Shown here one piece after another: positions 1 to 9,557 of a DNA stretch of 64,000 nt; the first letter of the stretch is position 1, and every line of letters begins with the position of its first letter. The stretch is from Haloechinothrix aidingensis. Its GTDB lineage: Bacteria > Actinomycetota > Actinomycetes > Mycobacteriales > Pseudonocardiaceae. Made by a program: the position numbers and the translations under genes. The notes beneath the pieces were generated by a model, which was not told the DNA's origin, did no database searches, and worked only from the letters and a program-made list of their open reading frames with translations. The stretch is from the NCBI RefSeq assembly GCF_013450155.1, contig NZ_JACCKD010000008.1, forward strand, positions 62,001 through 126,000. Reading direction: 5' to 3'.

Positions 1-432
1 CCCCCCGAGATCACCATCTACTCCGACGGCGAGGCCATCCAGGTCGAGCCGTTCACCTACTGCGACGTCGAAGTCACCGAATGCGACAACGACGAGACGC
101 ACGAGTACGCGCTGCCCACCCGTCCCGGCCAGCCCGCGCAGATCTCCGTGCCCGGCGAGATCGCGGAGACCCCGTGGCTGGTGAACGTCCAGGCGGCGGA
201 CGCGGACGGCACGCCGCTTCCTGTGCAGCAGGAGTACTTCTCCCCCGGGGAGGCACACGCGTTCACCGCCGAACCGCCCAGCCCGGACGCGACGCTGCTC
301 ATCGTCGAGGTGCAGCAGATGGGCGCAGCCTTCGCCGCGGATCAGGAAGGGGAGCCGATCCGCGACGAGGAGGGGGCCATGCAGCCGGTAACGCGCGGGA
401 TCTGGCCGGTCGCCTTCGAAGCCCGCTCCTGA
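1..432 (+). CDS. DUF2771-like exported protein (5' partial)
   Basis: The reading frame is open from base 1 to a TGA at 430-432, giving 143 visible residues; the start lies outside the window. The sequence is acidic, beta-rich in character and has two cysteines close together (TYCDVEVTEC), followed by a segment of the type PGEIAETPWLVNVQ. It resembles the C-terminal part of the DUF2771 family, secreted or lipid-anchored actinobacterial proteins of unknown function. The signal peptide that would confirm export is not in view. The neighbouring cold shock gene is convergent, with 11 bases between the two stop codons. The family assignment is from recall of sequence style and gene neighbourhood, so it is moderate. 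Confidence 0.6.
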   Translation, partial: PPEITIYSDGEAIQVEPFTYCDVEVTECDNDETHEYALPTRPGQPAQISVPGEIAETPWLVNVQAADADGTPLPVQQEYFSPGEAHAFTAEPPSPDATLLIVEVQQMGAAFAADQEGEPIRDEEGAMQPVTRGIWPVAFEARS

Positions 433-443
433 GCGTGCGCGCG

Positions 444-830
444 CTACGGGTCCAGGTCCCGCGCCACCGCGCGCATGACCTCCGCGATCCGCTTGGTGTT
501 CTTGCGCTCCGGGTAACGTCCCTGGCGCAGGACGGGCTGCACGCGCGCTTCGAGGAGCTTGATCATGTCGTCGACCATGCCGTGCAGCTCCTCCGCGGGC
601 CTGCGCTGCGCCTCGGCGACCGACGGCGGCGTGTCCAGAAGCCGCACGGACAGTGCCTGCGGGCCGCGCCGACCGTCGGCCACACCGAACTCGAGTCGCT
701 GACCCGACTTGAGAGAGTCAACCCCCTGAGGTAGCGCGGACTTGCGAATATAGACGTCCTCGCCCCCGTCCTGGGTGACGAAGCCGAAGCCCTTGTCCGC
801 GTCGTACCACTTGACCTTGCCGGTCGGCAC
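444..830 (-). CDS. cspB: CspB-type cold shock protein with C-terminal extension
   Basis: The protein has 128 residues from the GTG at 830 ([17 protein letters not shown]). Residues 1-65 are a cold shock domain with RNP1 (KGFGFV) and RNP2 (VYI), a single-stranded RNA/DNA binding fold acting as an RNA chaperone in the cytoplasm. Residues 75-128 form an extension rich in charged residues ([18 protein letters not shown]), as in the 135-residue mycobacterial CspB and unlike the 67-residue classic CspA. I chose the GTG at 830 because family members begin MPTGKVKWY; an in-frame ATG at 854 would add MSEGTVST, and a GAAGGA sits just upstream of both GTG codons. The gene lies beside moa and rpf genes, as in M. 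tuberculosis Rv0867c-Rv0871. Confidence 0.93.
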   Translation of the reverse strand: MPTGKVKWYDADKGFGFVTQDGGEDVYIRKSALPQGVDSLKSGQRLEFGVADGRRGPQALSVRLLDTPPSVAEAQRRPAEELHGMVDDMIKLLEARVQPVLRQGRYPERKNTKRIAEVMRAVARDLDP

Positions 831-1013
831 TGTACTCACCGTTCCTTCGCTCATCGGACCGCGCGCCGTCCACCGCCGGAGAGCATGCCCAGTAGGGAGC
901 TTCCCTGACCCGCACGACGAACGCGCCTCGGGGGTGGCCCCACCCACCGACGCGCGTCACTACCCAGCCTATCGCGGTTAGCGCTGCGAGGAGAAACCGT
1001 TAGCCTGTACGCC

Positions 1014-1253
1014 ATGTCCGCCCACGCCGAACACGGCGACTCCGCTCCGCCCCGCAGCAGACCGTCCCGCATGATGGCATTGTCCGTCGGCCTGTTCGTC
1101 ATCGGCATGGTCGCTGTCGTCGCGGTGTTCGTACTGTTCGCCCTCGGCCACACCGATCTGCCCGTGTGGCTGAGCGTGAGCGCGATCGGCTTCACCTCGG
1201 TCGGCTTCGGTTCCGCCCTGGTAACCCTGGTCCGCGAAGCACGAAGCCCGTGA
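1014..1253 (+). CDS. small two-helix membrane protein
   Basis: An open frame of 79 residues begins MSAHAEHGDS and ends LVREARSP. Two hydrophobic segments (about residues 22-43 and 48-72) are separated by a short polar turn (GHTDLP), so it is probably an inner-membrane hairpin protein. It is divergent from the cold shock gene, the position occupied by the small membrane protein Rv0870c in M. tuberculosis; I cannot show homology. No catalytic motif is visible. Function unknown. Confidence 0.7.
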   Translation: MSAHAEHGDSAPPRSRPSRMMALSVGLFVIGMVAVVAVFVLFALGHTDLPVWLSVSAIGFTSVGFGSALVTLVREARSP

Positions 1254-1264
1254 CCGGCCGGCGG

Positions 1265-2380
1265 TCAGAGGTTCCGCAGGCCGCGTAGCACCCGCTCCAT
1301 CAGCTCGAGGTCGGGACCGGAGTCCGGGCCGGAACCCGCCCTGTGCACGACCAGCATGCCCTCCTCGGCCATCGCGCCGATCAGTGTCTTGGCGACGCCG
1401 AGCGGCACGGACAGCCGGGCGGCGATCTCGGTCACCGAGCGGGGGTGCTCGCACAGTTCCAGCACCCGCCTGTGCTCCTCACGGATCGCGTCCGGATCGG
1501 TGTCCGTCACCCCGGAGCGCGCGCTGACCAGGGTCTCCAGCGCGAACTCCACGGTGCTCCCGGTGCGCCCGCCCGTCCAGACGTACGGCCGTACCCAGGA
1601 ACCGGCCTCGGCATCGGCCAGCTCGTTCTCGACGTCGCCGTCCGGGTCGCCGTCCGGGTCACTCTGCGGGAAGATCTGCGGGAAGCTGTCCTCGCCGAGC
1701 GTGTACGCGTCGGTCTGACCGGCGGGTTCCCCGGCGGGTTCCCCGGCAGGTTCCCCAGCCGGTTCGCCAGCTGCTTCCACTGGGGGTAACCCGGCGCTCG
1801 CCGGTTCGCCGGGGTGCTCCCCCGCATCGTCCCCCGGCCCGGTCCCCGCCGCGTCCTCCTGCTGGGGCCGCACGTCCGGCGCGCCGGCACCGTCCCCCGT
1901 ACTTCCGTGCTCGATGCCGTCGTGCGCGGCGCCGTCGTGCGCGGCACCGTCCTGTTCGGCCTGGTCCTGCTCGATCTCATCCTGCTGGGGCTGGTCCTGC
2001 TGGGCGCTCATCTCACCGGCGGCTTCCGCACCCTCCCCGTTCAACCAGCCGGAACGCGAGCCCACCGCGGCACTCGCGGCGCTGTCGTCCACATCCGATG
2101 CGCCCGCGCCTGCAGGGCCACCCTCGAGCGCGTCCGCGTCATCGCGGTGGTCAGCCCCGGGCGCTCCCGCGTCATCACGGTGGTCAGCCCCGGGCGCTCC
2201 CGCGTCATCATCGGTCACAGTGTCACCGGCGGCGTCGTCACCACCCGTGCCCTCCAGCGCGGCCTCGTCGCCAGGCGCGTACGCACCGCCGGTGTCCCCC
2301 TCGTGCGACGCGGCGCCCGGATCGGGCTCGCTGTGATCATCCGCCTCGGCCGCGGATTCCAACCTGTCCTCTGCCGACAC
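1265..2380 (-). CDS. DUF742 (CvnC-like) protein with long acidic repeat region
   Basis: The protein has 371 residues. The last 110 (from SWVRPYVWTGGRT to LRGLRNL) are a DUF742 winged-helix-like domain, the CvnC component of actinobacterial conservons, which signal with a sensor ATPase, a roadblock protein and a Ras-like GTPase. The first 250 residues are low-complexity and acidic, with two exact copies of GAPGADHRDDA and four of the four-residue unit AGEP, coded by direct DNA repeats at 1730-1760 and 2144-2209. No cvnA, cvnB or cvnD partner is adjacent, so this is an orphan copy; a compact paralogue sits at 14301-14720. It starts at a GTG at 2380 preceded by GAGGAG and AGGGG. The repeat region may vary in length between strains. 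Confidence 0.85.
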   Translation of the reverse strand: MSAEDRLESAAEADDHSEPDPGAASHEGDTGGAYAPGDEAALEGTGGDDAAGDTVTDDDAGAPGADHRDDAGAPGADHRDDADALEGGPAGAGASDVDDSAASAAVGSRSGWLNGEGAEAAGEMSAQQDQPQQDEIEQDQAEQDGAAHDGAAHDGIEHGSTGDGAGAPDVRPQQEDAAGTGPGDDAGEHPGEPASAGLPPVEAAGEPAGEPAGEPAGEPAGQTDAYTLGEDSFPQIFPQSDPDGDPDGDVENELADAEAGSWVRPYVWTGGRTGSTVEFALETLVSARSGVTDTDPDAIREEHRRVLELCEHPRSVTEIAARLSVPLGVAKTLIGAMAEEGMLVVHRAGSGPDSGPDLELMERVLRGLRNL

Positions 2381-2804
2381 GTCCCCTCACTCCTCACGGT
2401 CACTGCCGGTGGCACCCGTGCCCGAGCTCGCGGCCCGGGCCACTGGCTTCGACGACGTCCCCGTCCCGCATCCGCTCTCCGACCGGCACTGTGCTGCACC
2501 ACGCCGCGGCATCATCGCGTCCCGTCGTACGGTTCCGGTTCGCGTGCCTCGGCGCGGTTCGCTCGGTAGGGCGGCCCCGTGCACGGCTCGTAGTGGCACA
2601 CGCCACGTTCCGCACCGAGTCGTCTCGCCCAGTGGGTTCACCGCGCCACCACTCGATCCTCCTGCGTGCTTGATCACGTGCGCCCGACCGGACGATCGTA
2701 GTTGAGGCGCGAGGAGGCGTGCCATGCTCGCACGTTGCAGTTTCCTCACGTGTTGCTCGAGCTACCGTTGCGGTCGTGCCGACGCCGGCGCGGACCCCGG
2801 TACG
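2381..2804. other. intergenic stretch without a recognisable gene
   Basis: This 424-base gap lies between the start of the DUF742 gene and the end of the phosphatase gene, both on the minus strand. Several open frames cross it on both strands, but their translations are arginine-rich or serine-rich, have no ribosome site and match nothing I recognise. It probably holds the promoter for the DUF742 gene. No strong hairpin was noted. Confidence 0.6.
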
Positions 2805-3608
2805 TCAACTCTCCCACGGCAGTCGCACGACCAGGCACGGCCCGCCCGCGAACACGCCGGCATCGATGCCGAGCACCCGGCCTCCCGCGTAGGAGTGCGG
2901 GCCGCTGATCTCCATCGGGGGCAGCCCGACCTGGTCGGCGATGACGCTGTGACCGTGCACGATCCTGGTGCCACCGAGCTGTTCCAGCATCCGTTCCGCC
3001 GCATCCGCACCGTTGTCCCCACGGAACGCGTACCGCGTGGTCAACCTGCGCCAGAGCTCCCACCACTGCTCGAGGTCGTCGCCTGCCAGTACCGCCTGCA
3101 CAGCCGCGTTGATCCCCTCGAGCTCGTCTCCCCAGTGCAGGTACTCCATCGTGTCCGAGTGCAACAGCAGGTGGTCGACGGCGTGCGCGAGGACGGGGCG
3201 GGACACGAGCCACTCGACGTGCCTCTCCCGCAGGTGCTCGAGATCGTCCGCCTGCCCCCCGTTGATGAGCCAGCTGCGCGCGAAGGTGCGGCCCGGCGTG
3301 TCCGGAGCGATCTCGGTGTCCCCGAAACGGTGCGTACCCAGCAACAGGATCTCGTGGTTACCCAGCAGGGTCTGGACGTACCCACCGGCCTCGGCCGCCT
3401 GCTCCTGCAGCCGCATCACCAGCTCGATGACACCGATGCCGTCCGGGCCCCTGTCCACGAAGTCCCCGACGAACCACAGGTGAGACGACCCGCCCGACCA
3501 GTCGCCCGCCTCGTCCACGAGGCCGTGCTCGGCCAGTGCGTCCTCGAGCGCCTCGCGGTGCCCGTGCACATCGCCAACCACGTAGGTCGGCTGCTGATCG
3601 TCACTCAC
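2805..3608 (-). CDS. metallophosphoesterase (PPP-type Ser/Thr phosphatase-like)
   Basis: A protein of about 267 residues carries the calcineurin-like metal-binding motifs in order: GDVHGH near the N-terminus, GDFVDRGPDG, LGNHE, then late histidines including LLLHSD and IVHGHS. These ligate two metals in PPP-family phosphatases and related nucleotide hydrolases. It is cytoplasmic, with no signal peptide. I use the GTG at 3608, which places GDVHGH about 12 residues in; an upstream GTG at 3629 would add seven residues and cannot be excluded. It is followed by its own short gap and is not part of the mod operon, which ends 46 bases upstream. The substrate (phosphoprotein or dinucleotide) is not determined by sequence. 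Confidence 0.88.
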   Translation of the reverse strand: MSDDQQPTYVVGDVHGHREALEDALAEHGLVDEAGDWSGGSSHLWFVGDFVDRGPDGIGVIELVMRLQEQAAEAGGYVQTLLGNHEILLLGTHRFGDTEIAPDTPGRTFARSWLINGGQADDLEHLRERHVEWLVSRPVLAHAVDHLLLHSDTMEYLHWGDELEGINAAVQAVLAGDDLEQWWELWRRLTTRYAFRGDNGADAAERMLEQLGGTRIVHGHSVIADQVGLPPMEISGPHSYAGGRVLGIDAGVFAGGPCLVVRLPWES

Positions 3609-3653
3609 GGTCTCGACGATAAGCCCCACCGCTCTCGCCAGCCACGCGCACCA

Positions 3654-4793
3654 TTAGCTCTGGCCGGTGAACGCCTCGTGCACGCCGATCGCCTCGGCCG
3701 GTACCGCCACCTCGACCTCCTGCCCCGGCTCGAGACCCAGCTCGGCCACAGCCGCAGTAGCCACATCCGCGGTGAGCCCCGCCACCCACCCGTGCTCCGG
3801 GCCGCTACGGGGTGCGGCGATGCGGAGCCGTACGACGGGCCCGTGCGGCTCCAGGCTCTCCACGACGGCGCTGCCGGTGTTGCGGTGGTTACCCGCACGG
3901 ACCACACCGGCAGTGTGACCCGGATACACCGTGACATTTCCCGGCGGGAAGACGGCGACAGCGGGGGCGCCCGCCCGCACGCCGTCGCACCGTGCCGCGG
4001 AGAGTACGGCACCGTCCACGGTGCGCAGCCCATCCGCCACAGCACGGCCGGTCACCAGGTTCAGACCGGCGATACGCGCGGTGAACGAGGTCCGGGGCGC
4101 GGCGAGCACCTCCCGTGTCGCGCCCTGCTCGACGACGGCACCGCCGGAGAGCACGATGACGCTGTCCGCGAGCGTCAGCGCGTCCAGGGGGTCGTGCGTG
4201 ACCAGCAGCCCGCACCGTGCCGGGTCCCCGTCGCGCAGCACCCTCCCGAGCACGGCCCGCATCGCCGGTCCGGCGTCGGCATCCAACGCGGCGAGAGGTT
4301 CGTCGAGCAGCACCAGCCCCGGCTCGTCGGCCAGGGTGCGTGCCAGTGCCACCCGCTGGGCCTGCCCCCCGGACAGCTGGTGTGGCTTGTGCGCCGCCAG
4401 CTCCGCGACGGCCAGCCGTTCCATCCATTCCCGCGCCACCTTCCGGGCCGCCGCTCGCCCGGCACCTCGCGCACGCGGCCCGAACGCGACGTTGTCCTGT
4501 ACCGTGCAGTGTGGAAAGAGCAGCGGAGCCTGGCCCAGCACTCCGACGCCACGCCGGTGCGGCGGGATGTGGACACCGCGTGCGACGTCGGTCAGCGTCC
4601 GTTCCCCGAGGGAGACCGAGCCACCGTGCGGATGCCGCAGCCCCGCTATGCACTCCAGCAGCGTCGACTTCCCCGAGCCGTTCGGCCCGAGCACCGCGAG
4701 TACGCCCCCGGGCGGGATGCCGACGTCGGCGCGCAGCCGGAAGTCGCCACGGGTGATATCCACCGTGGCCCGCAGCCCGCCGCCCGGGGTCAC
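3654..4793 (-). CDS. modC: molybdate ABC transporter ATP-binding protein
   Basis: The 379-residue ATPase energises molybdate uptake. Walker A (GPNGSGKST) is at residues 36-44, the ABC signature (LSGGQAQRVALAR) at 140-152, Walker B (LVLLDEP) just after, and the H-loop in LLVTHDPLDAL. The last 90 residues form a TOBE/Mop domain, which binds molybdate and is typical of ModC. The GTG start at 4793 overlaps the modB stop as GTGA, so the two are translationally coupled; longer upstream frames run through modB and are not real. It is the last gene of the operon regulator-modA-modB-modC. Sulfate or tungstate specificity cannot be excluded by sequence alone, but the Mo-cofactor genes nearby favour molybdate. 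Confidence 0.94.
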   Translation of the reverse strand: MTPGGGLRATVDITRGDFRLRADVGIPPGGVLAVLGPNGSGKSTLLECIAGLRHPHGGSVSLGERTLTDVARGVHIPPHRRGVGVLGQAPLLFPHCTVQDNVAFGPRARGAGRAAARKVAREWMERLAVAELAAHKPHQLSGGQAQRVALARTLADEPGLVLLDEPLAALDADAGPAMRAVLGRVLRDGDPARCGLLVTHDPLDALTLADSVIVLSGGAVVEQGATREVLAAPRTSFTARIAGLNLVTGRAVADGLRTVDGAVLSAARCDGVRAGAPAVAVFPPGNVTVYPGHTAGVVRAGNHRNTGSAVVESLEPHGPVVRLRIAAPRSGPEHGWVAGLTADVATAAVAELGLEPGQEVEVAVPAEAIGVHEAFTGQS

Positions 4794-5653
4794 GCCCGCC
4801 CCCGTAGCGACCGGGGCCGGGCGACACCGATCACCACGATCGCTATCACGATCAGTAGCAGGGACAGCGCTATGGCGCTGTCTATATCGGACTCCGCCTG
4901 CGCGTAGACCTCCAGCGGAAGGGTGCGTGTCACGCCCTGCAGGCTCCCGGCGAACGTGATCGTTGCCCCGAACTCCCCCAGAGCCCGTGCGAAACACAGC
5001 ACCGTCCCGGACACCAGTGCAGGAAGGAGCAACGGGCACGTCACCCTGGTGAACACGGTCCACGGCCGGGCACCGAGCGTGGCAGCTACCCGTTCATAGT
5101 TCTCGTCGCGCGCGCGTAGCGAACCCTCCAGGCTGATCACCAGGAACGGCATCGCCACAAAGGTCTGTGCGAGCACGACAGCCGCCGTGGTGAACGGCAC
5201 CCGCGCACCGGCCACCACGTCGAGCAGGTACCCGAGGAAGCCGTTCACACCGAGCAGGTAGAGCAGCGCGAGCCCGCCCACCACGGGCGGGAGCACGAGG
5301 GGTAGCAGCACGATCGTGCGGAGCAGTGCTCCGAGGTTTCCGGCGGCCCTGGCCAGTACGACCGCGAGCGGCACACCGAGAACGATACAGGCGAGTGTGG
5401 ACAGTGAAGCTGTGGTCAGTGACAGCCGCAACGCGTGCAACGAGGCCTGCGAGCTCAGCAGCTCGGGTAGCCGCGTGAACTCGGTGCGCAGCAACAACCC
5501 CACGATCGGCAGGGCGACCAGTGCGAGCGCGAGCGCGGCTGGGACGCGCAGCAACCGCGGAACGCCGACCGCCACCGTCGTATCGTCCGTGCGTCCCGCC
5601 CGGATGCTCCCGGCGCTCGTGGCGCCCGCGTTGTTACCCGTTCCGGTCATCAT
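4790..5653 (-). CDS. modB: molybdate ABC transporter permease
   Basis: The 287-residue protein is an integral membrane permease with about five to six hydrophobic helices, starting after a polar N-terminus (MMTGTGNNAG). The binding-protein-dependent transport (EAA) loop is visible as ERVAATLGARPWTVFTRVT followed by P and a helix, the site that docks to ModC. The ATG at 5653 is preceded by GGGG and lies inside the 3' end of modA (20-base overlap), and its stop overlaps the modC start. It forms the channel through which ModA delivers molybdate. Confidence 0.94.
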   Translation of the reverse strand: MMTGTGNNAGATSAGSIRAGRTDDTTVAVGVPRLLRVPAALALALVALPIVGLLLRTEFTRLPELLSSQASLHALRLSLTTASLSTLACIVLGVPLAVVLARAAGNLGALLRTIVLLPLVLPPVVGGLALLYLLGVNGFLGYLLDVVAGARVPFTTAAVVLAQTFVAMPFLVISLEGSLRARDENYERVAATLGARPWTVFTRVTCPLLLPALVSGTVLCFARALGEFGATITFAGSLQGVTRTLPLEVYAQAESDIDSAIALSLLLIVIAIVVIGVARPRSLRGRA

Positions 5654-6404
5654 CGACCCCGAACCCGGCTGCGGTGAGCGCGCGGCGCCCCGGCTCGTCC
5701 CGCAGGTACCGCACGAACTCGCGGGCCAGCCGAGGATGCGCGGCGTCTGCCAGCACAGCGATCCGGTACTCGTTGACGACCGACTCCGCACCCGCGATGT
5801 CGATCGACTCGACCGACTCGCCTGCCGCCCGTACGTCGCTGCGGTAGACGATTCCCGCGTCGGCATCACCGGTCAGCACCTTCTGCAGCACCGCCTTGAC
5901 ACTGAGCTCCTCGCTGGCCGGCCGCAGGCGCATATCGTGCGCCCGCACGAGCCGCCTCGTCGCCCGCCCGCACGGAACCTGGGCGGCGCAGGTGACCGCG
6001 TGCAGCTCAGGGTCGGCGAGGTCGTCGAGGCCCGCGATGCGGTGCGGGTTACCGGGAGCCGTGGCGATGGTGAGCGTGTTCGTCGCCAGCACCGCGGGAT
6101 CGTCCGCGAGCATGTCCTGCTCGGCGACCGTGCGCATGGTCTCCGGGTCGGCGGAGACGAACACGTCGGCAGGGGCTCCCTCACCGAGCTGGTGCGCCAG
6201 TCGCGACGAGCCCGCGAGGTTGACGCGGACCTCCACGTCCGGATGCTCGGCCGTGAACGAGTCTTCGACCTCGCCGAGCACCTCGGTGAGCGAGGAGGCC
6301 GCGAAGACCGTCAGCACCTCACGGTCGCCGCCCGGCGCGCAGGCCGCGCAGACCGAGACCGCCGAGAGTGCCAGCGCGAGCAGCGGCCGGAACGCTCGCC
6401 GCAT
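5634..6404 (-). CDS. modA: molybdate ABC transporter substrate-binding protein
   Basis: The 256-residue periplasmic-type binding protein begins MRRAFRPLLALALSAVSVC, a signal sequence with two cysteines at the end (CAAC), suggesting lipid anchoring, although the lipobox is not canonical. The mature part starts LTVFAASSLTEVL, the typical ModA first strand with the oxyanion-binding serines, and has NLAGSSRLAHQL and GDADAGIVYRSDV later, all ModA hallmarks. The start codon overlaps the stop of the upstream regulator gene (TGATG) and its 3' end overlaps modB. It captures molybdate outside the membrane. Confidence 0.94.
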   Translation of the reverse strand: MRRAFRPLLALALSAVSVCAACAPGGDREVLTVFAASSLTEVLGEVEDSFTAEHPDVEVRVNLAGSSRLAHQLGEGAPADVFVSADPETMRTVAEQDMLADDPAVLATNTLTIATAPGNPHRIAGLDDLADPELHAVTCAAQVPCGRATRRLVRAHDMRLRPASEELSVKAVLQKVLTGDADAGIVYRSDVRAAGESVESIDIAGAESVVNEYRIAVLADAAHPRLAREFVRYLRDEPGRRALTAAGFGVDDDRNG

Positions 6405-6922
6405 CAGCGACCCCCGCTCTCCTGCGCATCGTCCGGCGGATACACCTCGTCCACGGTGTGTACCTCGGACTCGCCCGCCGAACCGGGCGGGACCGCCTCG
6501 AGCCCGCCCGGCGTCTCCACAATGACGTTGGTGGCCTTGACCACGGCCACGGCCAGGGAACCCGGTTCCAGGCCCAGCTCGTCGACCGCCTCGGTACTCA
6601 TCAACGACACCACCCGGTGAGCGCCTGCCTGCACCTCGACCTGCGCCATCACCGAGTCCCGCCGGACCTCGGTGACCAGCCCCACGAAGCGGTTGCGTGC
6701 CGAGCGCGCGACAGCCGTGGCGTCGTTCTCGCCCGCGGGCCGGCGCTCGGCCTGGCGGCGGGCGAACGCGGCCAGCTCATGACCGTCCACGACCTTGCGG
6801 CCCGCGGCGTCCACCCCGGTACGCAGCTCGCCGGAGCGCGCCCACCGCCGTACGGTGTCGTCACTCACGCCGAGCAGGCGGGCCGCCTGCGCGAACCGGA
6901 AGGCAGTCACAGGGACAAGCAT
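6404..6922 (-). CDS. HTH-TOBE molybdate-responsive regulator
   Basis: The 172-residue protein has an N-terminal MerR/excisionase-type helix-turn-helix (RFAQAARLLGVSDDTVRRW, residues about 8-26) and a C-terminal Mop/TOBE domain (residues about 80-140, FVGLVTEV...VVKATNVIVETP) that in this family binds molybdate. It is the first gene of the mod operon and its stop overlaps the modA start, so it very likely senses molybdate and controls the operon. It is not the LysR-like ModE of E. coli. The ATG at 6922 has no clear ribosome site; an in-frame GTG at 6910 is an alternative. A short inverted repeat (TCCGC-TTTC-GCGGA, 6957-6970) just upstream may be its operator. Confidence 0.88.
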   Translation of the reverse strand: MLVPVTAFRFAQAARLLGVSDDTVRRWARSGELRTGVDAAGRKVVDGHELAAFARRQAERRPAGENDATAVARSARNRFVGLVTEVRRDSVMAQVEVQAGAHRVVSLMSTEAVDELGLEPGSLAVAVVKATNVIVETPGGLEAVPPGSAGESEVHTVDEVYPPDDAQESGGR

Positions 6923-7081
6923 AAATCCGTGACTGCGCTTCGAACAGGGGTAAAACTCCGCTTTCGCGGAACCCGAGACCAGTATCGATCCGCACGTGTC
7001 GATTCCGGGCAACCCGCGGCCCGTGCTGTGCACCACCCTGGGTGCTGTGAGGCCGGTCATCGCCGGATACGATCACCGGTC

Positions 7082-7366
7082 ATGAGCACGCCCGCCGGCC
7101 CCGACGCGCGAACCATCACGGTCCGCGTGCGGTTCTACGCCTCCGCGCGCGCGGCGGCGGGCAGCGAGGAACGCGCACTCGAGATGCCTGCCGGTTCGAC
7201 ACTCGGCGATGTCGTGGCCCGGCTCCGCGCCGAGCACTCCGCCGAGCTGGATCGGATCCTGACCGTGGCGAGCCTGCTGGTGGACGGGGTCGCCATCCGG
7301 GACACCGCGTACCGGATCGACACCGACGCGGCGATCGATGTTCTCCCGCCGTTCGCCGGCGGATGA
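7082..7366 (+). CDS. moaD: MoaD / ThiS family sulfur carrier for molybdopterin
   Basis: A 94-residue ubiquitin-fold protein ending in the required C-terminal Gly-Gly (PPFAGG). In molybdopterin synthase the terminal glycine carries the thiocarboxylate that the MoaE subunit transfers to precursor Z. It starts at the ATG at 7082 after a polar leader and reads TITVRVRFYASARAAAG. It is divergent from the mod operon and upstream of rpf, matching moaD2-rpfA (Rv0868c-Rv0867c) order in M. tuberculosis; the MoaE partner is in the Mog-MoaE fusion at 8520-9554. Confidence 0.92.
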   Translation: MSTPAGPDARTITVRVRFYASARAAAGSEERALEMPAGSTLGDVVARLRAEHSAELDRILTVASLLVDGVAIRDTAYRIDTDAAIDVLPPFAGG

Positions 7367-8410
<1,044 letters not shown>

Positions 8411-8446
8411 TCTCGCTGAGCTCTAGGCGATAGCAACATCGCAACA

Positions 8447-8489
8447 CTCGTGGGCTCCACCGCTATCCCCCGGCGGTGGAGCCCACGAG
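8447..8489. terminator. bidirectional terminator between rpf and mog-moaE
   Basis: A perfect 16-bp stem (left arm 8447-8462, right arm 8474-8489) with an 11-base loop lies between the convergent rpf and Mog-MoaE genes. There is no long U-tract, as is usual in high-GC actinobacteria. Confidence 0.85.
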
Positions 8490-8519
8490 CTCAGCACAGC
8501 GCACGGCGAGCGCCGAGGC

Positions 8520-9554
8520 TCAGGGCGAGTTGACCCACTCCTCGGTCCCGTCCGCGAAAACCTGATGCTTCCAGATCGGCAGCCGCTGCTTGACCTCCTC
8601 GACGAGATCCGAGCACGCGGCGAACGCCTGCGCGCGATGCGGGGAAGCGACCGCGCACGCCAGGGCCACATCACCGATCTCGAGCGCACCGACACGATGG
8701 CTCACCGCGACTCCCCGCACCGCGGGATGGCGGGCCGAGACCTCCCTGACGACACTGTCCAGCACCTGCTCCGCGCTCGGGTGCCCCTCGTAGAACAGTG
8801 ACCGCACGTGCCTGCCGCCGTCGTGGTCGCGTACCGCACCGGCGAACGTGACCACCGCGCCCGCGGCCCGGTCGGCCACGGCAGCGGCGTGTTCCTCGCT
8901 CGCGATCGGCTCGCCGGTCACCCGGCACACCGGAACGGCAACCGGATCCGTATCCCGCGGCGCGGCCGCGGCACTCGCCGTGCTGCCGGCGGCATGCCCC
9001 GCGGCATCATCAGCGGCAGTACTGCCGGGCGCATGCCCCGCATCATCAGCGGCAGTACTGCCGGGCGCATGTCCCGCGGCGTGGTCCGTCCCGGCCAGCT
9101 GGTCGAGAGCGTGCTCGAGCACCCCCTCCAGCGCGGCGAGCCCGTCGGTCACCCCGCCCTTCGAGCCGGGCAGGTTCACCACCAGCGTCCTACCTGCCAC
9201 TCCCGCGATCCCGCGGGACAGGATCGAGGTCGGGACGGCGGGCAACCCGGCATCGCGAACCGCGTCGGACAACCCGGGAATCCGGTAGTCGAGAACGGCC
9301 GCCGTGGCCTCCGGCGTGCGGTCCGTCGGCGAGATACCCGTGCCTCCCGTGGTGATCACCAGGTGCGCGCCCTCGGCGACACACTGCCGCAGCGCGGCGG
9401 ACACCGGCTCGCCGTCGTGCACCACGACCGGCGGTGCGACGTCGAAGGACCGCTCGGTCAACCAGTGCGCGATGATCGGGCCCGTTCGGTCCGGGTAGAC
9501 ACCGTCGGCGGCCCGGTTGGAGGCCACCACCACGCGCGCGATCCGGCTGCCCAT
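8520..9554 (-). CDS. Mog-MoaE fusion for molybdenum cofactor synthesis
   Basis: The 344-residue protein joins two enzymes. Residues 1-160 are a MogA/MoaB domain (molybdopterin adenylyltransferase) with the motif ITTGGTGISPTDRTPE and the NLPGS segment. Residues about 210-344 are MoaE, the large subunit of molybdopterin synthase, with FAGAVRDHDGG, FYEGHPSAE and the lysine-bearing EEVKQRLPIWKHQ. The joining linker carries near-identical repeats of AGHAPGSTAADD coded by a direct DNA repeat at about 8985-9075. In M. tuberculosis mog and moaE2 are separate adjacent genes. The gene follows moaC by three bases and is probably co-transcribed with it. Confidence 0.93.
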   Translation of the reverse strand: MGSRIARVVVASNRAADGVYPDRTGPIIAHWLTERSFDVAPPVVVHDGEPVSAALRQCVAEGAHLVITTGGTGISPTDRTPEATAAVLDYRIPGLSDAVRDAGLPAVPTSILSRGIAGVAGRTLVVNLPGSKGGVTDGLAALEGVLEHALDQLAGTDHAAGHAPGSTAADDAGHAPGSTAADDAAGHAAGSTASAAAAPRDTDPVAVPVCRVTGEPIASEEHAAAVADRAAGAVVTFAGAVRDHDGGRHVRSLFYEGHPSAEQVLDSVVREVSARHPAVRGVAVSHRVGALEIGDVALACAVASPHRAQAFAACSDLVEEVKQRLPIWKHQVFADGTEEWVNSP

Positions 9555-9557
9555 GCG

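Noticed and set aside
2381..2804. Small genes in the gap before the phosphatase
   Set aside because: Translations lack ribosome sites and recognisable features.
2724..4907. Long plus-strand open frame (over 700 codons)
   Set aside because: It lies antisense to the phosphatase and modC genes and reads as arginine- and proline-rich shadow; high-GC sequence makes such frames common.
6956..6971. ModE-box upstream of the mod operon
   Set aside because: The classic ModE palindrome is not present; only a short CTCCGC-type repeat was found and it is mentioned with the regulator.
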